Positions 51,013 to 57,906 of a stretch of DNA of 64,000 nucleotides are shown here, piece by piece. The notes beneath the pieces were generated by a model. That model saw nothing but the letters and a program-made list of their open reading frames with translations. It was not told where the DNA came from and searched no databases. The DNA is taken from assembly GCF_947503045.1 (NCBI RefSeq), contig NZ_CANNCF010000001.1:1054001-1118000 (forward strand), written 5' to 3'. The DNA comes from an uncultured Tateyamaria sp. Its GTDB lineage: Bacteria; Pseudomonadota; Alphaproteobacteria; Rhodobacterales; Rhodobacteraceae. Each line of letters starts with the position of its first letter. Within the stretch, counting starts at the first letter, position 1. Position numbers and translations under genes: made by a program.

Positions 51013-52908
51013 TTAGTCGTCGTCATTCAACGGGGCTGCGTTCGGCGCCCATTTAAGTTCGACCATGAACACCAGATCGGCAGCCTCCCGGGCCACGCCG
51101 CTGCGGGCGGTCATGTTCAGTGGCATGTAGGTGTTCATCACGTAAGCGATCTTCGTCTGGAAATGAGCGATGATATCGACAAAGTCGACCGTCCGTTTCT
51201 GCATATCCGCAATGAGAATGGTTTCGCCTTTCGCGATCTCCTGTTGAAACAGTTCCGGGTCGCGCCATGGGCGTTCGTCGATTTCTACTCCGTTCACCCA
51301 GATCACCAACTCGGTCACGCGCCCATTGCGCATGGCAGTCACCGACAGGTCCAGTTCGCCCTCGCTGTCAGCAGTCATGACCACCCTGTCGGACCGCTTG
51401 AATTCAAAGAACTCGCTGATGGCCACAGGTCCGGCCGCCTCGACACGATCCGCCAGGAGATAAACTTCGCCCGCCCGTTCTTCGAAAACGCCTGATAGGT
51501 CGCCGGGCATTTCCGGCCGGTAAACCGCGTTCAGAAGATCATCCGCCAGCTCGCGCAATCGGCGTGCGGATGGCCCGTCTTCGATCTCGTCCACGATGTT
51601 CTGGACATCAAGAACCAGTTGGCGGTTCTTGCCATCCGTTTCCAATTGTTCCCTGAGATGGCTCAGGTTCTCGACGACCAGTTTTTCCCATGCCCGCATC
51701 AGCGTACGGGCGGATTCCTTGGCCTTCAGGTCCTCGGGGCTGGCTTGGCGCAAGGCAATCGGTATCGCTTCGCCACGCCCCGGTGGGGACAGACCCGAAC
51801 CGGGCGCAAGGGTCACAATGGCCATGAAGACCACCGCCAACCCGGCTAGCGACATCCACAGCACCTTGTTGTAAAACAGCGAGTGTTTCGTCTCGCCGGT
51901 ATGCCTGACCTGATTGCCGAAACTGCCTTTGTGGATCGCCATGAACAGCGCAATCGGCACCGTGAACAGAAGAAATCCGCTCATGGTTTCGCCGTAGTCA
52001 TACCAGTCCGGCTCGATCGCATCGAATATCCACAGCAGGCAGGAATAGACCAGTATCAACACGCCGAGGGTCACCAGACACAAAAGCAGCGGATAGGCCA
52101 CGCGTTGCCGAATTCGCGTTGCAACGTTGAGCGCGAGGCGCACAAAGAACAGCGGGACGACGACGTAAAGGATCACGGGCCAATAGAATTCACTGTCCAG
52201 TGGTTCACCGACGATCCAGGCAAACAGCGTGACCAAGACAATGGGAATGACCGAGAATTTGACCACCGACATCGCATCCACATAGGCAATCACGCTGCGT
52301 CGGAAGGCCAGCGTGGGCGGGGCAAAGACCGTGGCCAGCGGAACACCGATGAACAACACACAGCCAATGGCCGCAAAAGGCCCGACGATGTAGATGTCCT
52401 CGTCAGGATTGTCGATCAACAGCCAACCCACGAACAAGGTCAGCACAACCGCCATGATCATTGCGATCAGCAATTGTCGGTTCAGTATCCGCGCCATGAA
52501 CCCGAATTCGTTCTTGCGCGAAAACAGCAGTTGGCGGTTGAGTTTGCGTGTGGCGCGCGCCTCCTGCCACCAGTTTCCAAAGCCAGCAAACAGCGAGGTG
52601 TCCGTGCCCTTTGCGACCCGGTCCGCGCTGCGCACCCAGTTCAGGATGTGAGGCTTGCCTTTTTGTGGTGCAAAGCGCTGGGCGAGGGTGGGCTGGACGG
52701 CCTGCAATTGGGCCGGGCTCAGGGTTGTGATCTGGTCCGTCGCACAGGCGTTGACCTGCGGGTCGTCGTCTTGCATCGCAAGATCAAGCAGCAGTTCAGC
52801 CGCCTCCGGCGTGCCATCTGCCACCAGCGCGTCGCACAGGTTGCGCCGCACGGCCGGATCATCGGCGTTCGCGTATTGCTGCATGATGGAAAGGACGTTG
52901 CTGCTCAT
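51013..52908 (-). CDS. HEAT-like/seven-TM protein, third gene of TIR-SIR2/STAND operon
   Basis: 631 residues. The first ~80 residues look like HEAT-repeat helices (DDPAVRRNLCDALVADGTPE, AAELLLDLAMQDDDPQV). Seven membrane segments follow at about 146-165, 172-195, 215-233, 243-261, 272-295, 309-325 and 348-368. The last ~260 residues are soluble, helical first and then strand-rich (YLLADRVEAAGPVAISEFFE, AMRNGRVTELVIWVNGVEID). With a cytoplasmic N-terminus the odd number of segments would put the C-terminal domain outside. No known family. The start overlaps the STAND gene stop (ATGA), so it should act with that NTPase, perhaps as membrane receptor or effector. Confidence 0.75.
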   Translation of the reverse strand: MSSNVLSIMQQYANADDPAVRRNLCDALVADGTPEAAELLLDLAMQDDDPQVNACATDQITTLSPAQLQAVQPTLAQRFAPQKGKPHILNWVRSADRVAKGTDTSLFAGFGNWWQEARATRKLNRQLLFSRKNEFGFMARILNRQLLIAMIMAVVLTLFVGWLLIDNPDEDIYIVGPFAAIGCVLFIGVPLATVFAPPTLAFRRSVIAYVDAMSVVKFSVIPIVLVTLFAWIVGEPLDSEFYWPVILYVVVPLFFVRLALNVATRIRQRVAYPLLLCLVTLGVLILVYSCLLWIFDAIEPDWYDYGETMSGFLLFTVPIALFMAIHKGSFGNQVRHTGETKHSLFYNKVLWMSLAGLAVVFMAIVTLAPGSGLSPPGRGEAIPIALRQASPEDLKAKESARTLMRAWEKLVVENLSHLREQLETDGKNRQLVLDVQNIVDEIEDGPSARRLRELADDLLNAVYRPEMPGDLSGVFEERAGEVYLLADRVEAAGPVAISEFFEFKRSDRVVMTADSEGELDLSVTAMRNGRVTELVIWVNGVEIDERPWRDPELFQQEIAKGETILIADMQKRTVDFVDIIAHFQTKIAYVMNTYMPLNMTARSGVAREAADLVFMVELKWAPNAAPLNDDD

Positions 52909-54899
52909 GCGACATCCTCTTGGTCTTCATCCGTCTTGGAGCCGCGCCGCAAAGTTGCCTGACGGATCGAAAACAGTTTCTGGAACCCTTCGACGGACAG
53001 CCCTTTCTGGATGGCCGCGTGGATCACGAGGTCCACGACTTCGGGGGTCCAGTGGCAGCGATCCGCGTTTTCGAGCAACGCGACCACCGCGTTGCGGGTC
53101 AGGTTCTCGGCCCGTTGGGCAAGGTCAACGTCGGCTTTGTCCCCGCGCGTGGCAAAGGCGTTTGCCACCGACCGCTGGGCAAAGCGGAACAGCTTTTCGG
53201 ATGGATTGACGTGATGCACGATTTCCGACTGCAGCGGATCGATCAGGAATTCATGCGCGATTTCCACAAATTGGCTACCCATGCGGGCCTCTTGACGGAC
53301 AATGCCGCTGGCCTGCATGTCAAGGATCAGAGCGGCCCGCTTGCTTGCATCGCGCAGCGCACCACCAACAAGAGTGCTGTATTCCACCACGTTGCGCTTG
53401 CTGCTTTGGGTCAACAGGTCCGACAGCATGTCGAGGATTTCGAGCTGGTCTGCGCGTTCGAACGTGTCGAGGATTTCCTTGAAATACTCCTGCTGAATCC
53501 GAACCGTGCCACCGGTCTTCTTCATGAAGTCGTCATAGGAAATTTGCGGAATGGACTTGCCCGGGTGGTGCGTCAGCTCGGCCCCGAACAGCTGCCAGAT
53601 CTTGTCACAGACGATCTGGATATGGGCCGGTTCGACAAACCGGTCCTCTTTCTTGAGCGCGTTGATCACTTCGCCATAGATTTCGTCGCCATAACTGTAG
53701 CCAAAGGCCTCGGCGGGGTTCTGGATGGCGGCGCGCGCATCGTTGATGGTGAGATAATCCAGCCGGTAGCGCGAAGTTTGCCGCTTGGACGCAATATCGG
53801 GGACGGCGGCAAGCTGGCCGATATACTCGTCGCGCATCGACAGAACGACCGAGATCGGCAGCACCGTGCCGTGCGGTCCAATCGGTTTCAGCAGGCGGCG
53901 CAGCTCATCAAAGAAACTGGGGCGCAGCCGCCAGTCGGGCTTGTCCTCTTCGGCCACGCCGGGCTGGGCGTCATCGGTATAAAGCGTAAAGATCTGTTCG
54001 AACTGGTCGATGACCAGGCACAGCGCATACCCCGCCTGATGATCCGCCCATTTCTCGCAGAAGTGTTTGAAAAATTGCACGAATCCGAATTCGGGCAGGT
54101 CCAGGATTTCGATCCACTCGCGATGGGCCGCACGGGCGTGGGGCGAGTCCATGAGCGTATGAATCTCGCGCAAGGTGGCGCCTTTCCAAAGGTCGTCCTC
54201 GATGCCTTGGCCGATCTCGTCCAAGGAAAAGAACATGCGGAAATGGCGCCAATAGGCGCGGATATCCATGGTCCCGGCCAGCAGTTTGCAAAAGAAAGGC
54301 GTCGTGCGCCCGCCGCGATGGCGGTATTCGTCGAACGAAAGCTTGCTGACCTCAAAGGCGGCCAGCAGGTTGCGCCGGGCCGGGTTCTCACTTTCGATGG
54401 CGTCAAAACGCTCGAGCACCGCTTCGAGCGGTTGGTCGGCAAGGTCGGGGTCGAATTCCAGCATCGCCGCAATTGCATCGGCCTCGCATTCGGGGGGCGG
54501 GATCAGTTGCAGGATCGAGGCCACGCGCACGGCCTCAAGCGGGTCGCTTTGCGGGGTCAGGCGCACCGTGTGAATGCCGGTTTCCTCGATCCGCGGGATC
54601 ACGCGGGCATTGAGGATCGAGGTTTTCCCGGCCCCTGACTGCGCATGCAGAATGCACAGCTGACCCTTGAGGAACAGCGAGGCCATCTCGCGTTCTTCGC
54701 GCACACGCCCGAAAAACAGCGGTGAATCCTCGAACTGGTAGCTGTCGGTGCCCTTGTAGGGTTCTTCGCCGACTGTGGCGCGGGTGTATTCCAGCTTCAG
54801 TTTCTCGGCCCGTGCGCCATAACCCTCAGGCGGGGCGCGCAAACCATCCAGGCGCCCTCGCTTTGGCGCGCTTGGCGGTGCGGGGGCCTCGGGGTTCAT
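52905..54899 (-). CDS. STAND-type NTPase (nSTAND1-like)
   Basis: 664 residues. Walker A LCILHAQSGAGKTSILNARV (Lys92-Thr93; the first glycine is Ala86), Walker B LCLVIDQFEQIFTLY (Asp298, Glu301), and VVLSMRDEYIGQL (351-363) as the sensor/arginine segment. This is the pattern of the novel STAND NTPases linked to bacterial conflict systems. The C-terminal ~200 residues are a winged-helix and helical region (QYGT-type DYLTINDARAAIQNPAEAFG). No C-terminal repeats typical of ligand-sensing Avs proteins are evident, so sensing may come from the partners. Overlaps both flanking genes (TGATG and ATGA). Confidence 0.88.
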   Translation of the reverse strand: MNPEAPAPPSAPKRGRLDGLRAPPEGYGARAEKLKLEYTRATVGEEPYKGTDSYQFEDSPLFFGRVREEREMASLFLKGQLCILHAQSGAGKTSILNARVIPRIEETGIHTVRLTPQSDPLEAVRVASILQLIPPPECEADAIAAMLEFDPDLADQPLEAVLERFDAIESENPARRNLLAAFEVSKLSFDEYRHRGGRTTPFFCKLLAGTMDIRAYWRHFRMFFSLDEIGQGIEDDLWKGATLREIHTLMDSPHARAAHREWIEILDLPEFGFVQFFKHFCEKWADHQAGYALCLVIDQFEQIFTLYTDDAQPGVAEEDKPDWRLRPSFFDELRRLLKPIGPHGTVLPISVVLSMRDEYIGQLAAVPDIASKRQTSRYRLDYLTINDARAAIQNPAEAFGYSYGDEIYGEVINALKKEDRFVEPAHIQIVCDKIWQLFGAELTHHPGKSIPQISYDDFMKKTGGTVRIQQEYFKEILDTFERADQLEILDMLSDLLTQSSKRNVVEYSTLVGGALRDASKRAALILDMQASGIVRQEARMGSQFVEIAHEFLIDPLQSEIVHHVNPSEKLFRFAQRSVANAFATRGDKADVDLAQRAENLTRNAVVALLENADRCHWTPEVVDLVIHAAIQKGLSVEGFQKLFSIRQATLRRGSKTDEDQEDVA

Positions 54900-56638
54900 C
54901 AGGCTGTCTGCGCCATCGAGGGCGCAGTGCCTTTTGGTTCAAACTCCTTTTCCAACGCCCGTAAAAACGCTTCCTGCCCGGGTTTGACCTCGATGAGGTT
55001 CAGGGTGCTTGCATGGTGTTTGAGGTTGTCGCGCATGGCTTCTTCCATCTGCAAAAGCCAGCCGTCCCGGAACCGCTTGGTCAGCCCCTCGCGCGCGCGC
55101 GGCACCACGTAGCGGTTGATACGCGTGGCGCGGAAGGGCACCCGCCAGACGGCTTCGGCGGCCTGTTGCACTTCGGTCAGCAAAAACGACGTACCAAACA
55201 CCACGGAGGGCGCGATTTTGAGCCGTTCTTCGACCGCGGATGGCACCAAATCCTCGATCCGGGTCAGTTCAAACAGTTGTTCGTTGTTTACGACGCAACT
55301 GTCATCGACATCGATGGAGCCGTGGTATTTGAACAGGATGCAGCCTTCCATGTCGTCAAAACTCAGATCGCGCGCAGTCGAGGGCTGGGTGTAATCGTCC
55401 ACCCCGCCGCGGTAGCCCTGGCGTGTGGAACTGGCATAGCGGTTGGCGTTTTCGGGCAAGGCGTCGGCGAGAAAGTTAAGCGCCTGTTCTTCGGCATCAT
55501 CCCCGTCGCGCGGAAGGATCAGCGGCTGGCTGTCTTCGTCGAACGCATCGCTCAGGATCAGGGTTTCACCCTGAATTTGCGAACGCACGCTTTGGATGAT
55601 CAGACAGTCGGGCAGCTTGACGGTCACCCGCGTGAAGTCCACGCCGTGATACATCATGTGCCATTCGAGGTTGGTGCCAAAGTTCGTGGTAAAGATCATC
55701 GGGGCAGGGGTGCGCCGTCGCCGCGTTGTCTCGGCCGTTTCCAGAAGCAATCTCAGCACTTTGGCCAACTGGTCGTAAAAACCGCTGTTGCGCTTTTGCC
55801 TTGTGTTGAGAATGGTTTTGAGGCGTGACTGCACAAGGCGGGAATCCCCTTTGCCCATGGACAGCCAACTGGCCACCAGTTCCAGCGGCAACACACCGGA
55901 ATCCTCGTCGTCCTGGGGCAAGAAATCGCCTTTTTCCTTGATCAGATGCGCGACCTCCCACGGGCTGGGTTCACCGGATTCCGGCCAGCGCAGGTTCTGC
56001 TCCTGACCAAAATCCTCGCCCGAGGGCGCTTCCATCCCGGTCAGCGGGCCGATCAGAAAGTTCAGCCCGAATTGGCGCACATCGCGGCGCAATTGTTCGG
56101 GGATGCCGTGATAGGGGTCTTCTTCGGTCGCGGCGGCATCATGACGGTTCTGGCGCGATCGGTGTGCGGGTTGTGCAACGGGGCCGCTGCCGTCGCCGGC
56201 ATCACGTGGCGGCAAATTGCGCTCGCCGCGTACCCGGTCCACGACCCGCAGGATTTTCTGGATGGGTACGGTGTCTTCAAGGTGACTGAAGATGATAGGT
56301 GGAAAGCTGCGGAACCGCGCCCCCGGATCGGCAGGCGTGGCACCTGGCAGGATGACGGTGATCAGTGAGAACTTGGAATCAATGGCGAAATTGAACCCCA
56401 TATCCAGTTCAAAATTCTGATATCGCCCGACCCCGGCAGGCCCCCAACAGCCTGCAAACACAAGCGTTTTGTCAAAGGCGGCATCGATTTCCGAACCGGC
56501 AATGCGGTCGTTTTCCATGTCCTGATCGTCAAAGAACACAGAACACCCGGCCTCGGTCAACGCTGTGCAAAGGGCGCGTGCGGCAGGTTTGTCTCTGGAG
56601 TTGTGCGACAGGAATACGTCGTAAAAATCTGCAGTCAT
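54899..56638 (-). CDS. TIR-SIR2 fusion protein
   Basis: 579 residues. TIR domain at about 5-150: YDVFLSHNSRDKPAARALCT, GCSVFFDDQDMENDRIAGSE and GRYQNFELDMGFNFAIDSKF, where Glu77 is in the position of the NADase glutamate (the usual preceding Trp is Tyr73). From about 190 a SIR2-like domain: LNFLIGPLTGMEAPSG in place of the GAG motif, PMIFTTNFGTNLEWHM with Asn319, ILFKYHGSIDVDDSCVVNNE with His439, and a late VVFGTSFLLTEV. So Asn and His of the SIR2 active site remain, while the GAG loop and the Asp after TNF are changed. Two NAD-consuming folds in one chain. First gene of the operon with a promoter/operator upstream. Confidence 0.85.
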   Translation of the reverse strand: MTADFYDVFLSHNSRDKPAARALCTALTEAGCSVFFDDQDMENDRIAGSEIDAAFDKTLVFAGCWGPAGVGRYQNFELDMGFNFAIDSKFSLITVILPGATPADPGARFRSFPPIIFSHLEDTVPIQKILRVVDRVRGERNLPPRDAGDGSGPVAQPAHRSRQNRHDAAATEEDPYHGIPEQLRRDVRQFGLNFLIGPLTGMEAPSGEDFGQEQNLRWPESGEPSPWEVAHLIKEKGDFLPQDDEDSGVLPLELVASWLSMGKGDSRLVQSRLKTILNTRQKRNSGFYDQLAKVLRLLLETAETTRRRRTPAPMIFTTNFGTNLEWHMMYHGVDFTRVTVKLPDCLIIQSVRSQIQGETLILSDAFDEDSQPLILPRDGDDAEEQALNFLADALPENANRYASSTRQGYRGGVDDYTQPSTARDLSFDDMEGCILFKYHGSIDVDDSCVVNNEQLFELTRIEDLVPSAVEERLKIAPSVVFGTSFLLTEVQQAAEAVWRVPFRATRINRYVVPRAREGLTKRFRDGWLLQMEEAMRDNLKHHASTLNLIEVKPGQEAFLRALEKEFEPKGTAPSMAQTA

Positions 56639-56655
56639 TATACTCAGCGGTCCAA

Positions 56656-56696
56656 ATAATATTTCAACCCTAGGCAGAAGGTTAATGCAGATTAAC
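56656..56696 (-). promoter_or_regulatory. Promoter with overlapping operator for the TIR-SIR2 operon
   Basis: On the minus strand TTAACC (56685-56680) and TATTAT (56661-56656) with 18 bp between look like a -35/-10 pair in a locally AT-rich stretch 18 bp before the start codon. GTTAAT-N4-ATTAAC (56681-56696), a perfect 6-bp-arm dyad, covers the -35. This suggests repression by a dimeric regulator. Assigned by eye. Confidence 0.5.
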
Positions 56697-56788
56697 GGAT
56701 TTGCACAGCCCTCAGTGCGGACAGGTGCTGATCAAAAGGCAAAACCGGAGGCCGCATACCGAGCGCGTGCACGAGTGCTGCAGCACCG

Positions 56789-57691
56789 TCAGGGGTTCCA
56801 CGTGGTCGGAATGCCAAGGTTGGGTTTGCGGTTGTTCAGCGCGTCGATATAGGCGTCCATATTGTGGTTGAGCCCACCCCTTGGCGATTTGTGGCGCAGA
56901 ATACTTGTCTGGCCCATCCGGTGAAAACTGCTGGGCAGAAAGCAGACGATATCGTCATCGCGGCAGATCGACAGCGACAACTCTTCCAGCGCAATCGGAC
57001 CGTTGGATTTGCGCGGCCGTGGCGCGGCAAAGCCGATGGCAGGCGTCGCCCAGGTCTTGGACAGGATCTGCGCCGAGGCCGCGCCCAGGGAATGGCCAAT
57101 GATCATCGTTGGCCAGTCGTTGGGGTCATCCCCGATCCAGGTGCGGATCTTGTTGGCGTGCTGAAAGAACCCCTGATGCCAGACCGTGCGCGAAAACCCG
57201 AGCCGCGTGCGGGTGTCCACCTTTTGCCGCTTGGCCTCTTGCCGAAAGGACAGCTTGCGTTTGCCGACGCCCCAAAGCCGCAGGTTAAAGCGCAAATAAT
57301 CGTTCAGTGAATTGCTGCCCGGGATCAGCAGGCAGCGGTTGTTAAGCATATAGGCTTCGACCCCGGGCTTCGTGCAGCGCTTGGTGACGTGCAGCCCGTA
57401 AGTGGTCTTGATCAGCGTATCGCCCGCCGTCGCGTGGCGCGGGTGCAGCTTGTAGGCCGCGGCCGCCATATGTGCGGCGGTCATGACGGACATCGCATGG
57501 GGCCGTCGGTTGCCGAACAGTGCGCGATAGGTCTGGCTGCCCACGACACCGTCCACCACCAACCCGGCGCGCCGTTGAAAGGCCCGCACCGCCGCGTCCG
57601 TCTTGGCCCCCCAGACCCCGTCGATGGGGCCGGGCGTGTAGCCCAGCGTGGTCAGGCGGCGCTGTATGCTTTTCCAGTCTCTGGCTGACAA
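56789..57691 (-). CDS. Peptidoglycan-binding/class 3 lipase protein
   Basis: 300 residues. N-terminal peptidoglycan-binding repeat (about 5-60: SIQRRLTTLGYTPGPIDGVW and AVRAFQRRAGLVVDGVVGSQ), then a class 3 lipase: TMIIGHSLGAASAQIL with the nucleophile Ser, RDDDIVCFLPSSFHRM with the Asp and LNHNMDAYIDAL with the His. All triad residues are present. No signal peptide is visible, so the protein may work in the cytoplasm or be released by another route. TTG start at 57691 behind AGGAG (9 bp); an upstream TTG at 57751 adds only an unconserved stretch. Same strand as the TIR-SIR2 operon with a 150-bp gap. Confidence 0.82.
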   Translation of the reverse strand: MSARDWKSIQRRLTTLGYTPGPIDGVWGAKTDAAVRAFQRRAGLVVDGVVGSQTYRALFGNRRPHAMSVMTAAHMAAAAYKLHPRHATAGDTLIKTTYGLHVTKRCTKPGVEAYMLNNRCLLIPGSNSLNDYLRFNLRLWGVGKRKLSFRQEAKRQKVDTRTRLGFSRTVWHQGFFQHANKIRTWIGDDPNDWPTMIIGHSLGAASAQILSKTWATPAIGFAAPRPRKSNGPIALEELSLSICRDDDIVCFLPSSFHRMGQTSILRHKSPRGGLNHNMDAYIDALNNRKPNLGIPTTWNP

Positions 57692-57844
57692 GGTGCGTGT
57701 CTCCTGCAGGTGGGTCCGGTGAACTCTATGGGCGCTTTCCCCGTCGTGCAACGTATGGTCGTGCTGTCCGAATGCGCCCGGCGCACAGGCCCAAACTGTA
57801 GTTCTGCGCCCCCCACATGTGCGTTAAATCTTGCGTGCCTGTCC

Positions 57845-57886
57845 AAATGTGGTCACTCTGCCGGTGGGGAAATGTGGCCAATCCAC
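57845..57886. promoter_or_regulatory. Direct repeat AAATGTGG(T/C)CA and dyad before the adenylate cyclase
   Basis: AAATGTGGTCA (57845-57855) and AAATGTGGCCA (57870-57880) repeat with a 25-bp period, and the second is part of GTGG-N5-CCAC (57874-57886). They lie in the 215-bp divergent gap, 20-60 bp before the cyclase start. A possible regulator site for both divergent genes. Confidence 0.4.
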
Positions 57887-57906
57887 TTTGGCACCGGGGG
57901 TACATT

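Noticed and set aside
52920-54638. Long open frame on the plus strand antisense to the STAND NTPase gene
   Set aside because: No domain, no start context, and it mirrors a strong coding sequence; GC-rich codon bias keeps the opposite strand open. The same holds for 39128-40726, 36861-38309, 32797-33660, 8607-9785 and 57853-59163.
48270-56638. Canonical Thoeris, CBASS or Avs system
   Set aside because: Thoeris needs a separate SIR2-SLOG protein and TIR protein; CBASS needs a CD-NTase, absent here; Avs proteins carry C-terminal TPR-like sensor arrays that are not seen in this STAND protein.
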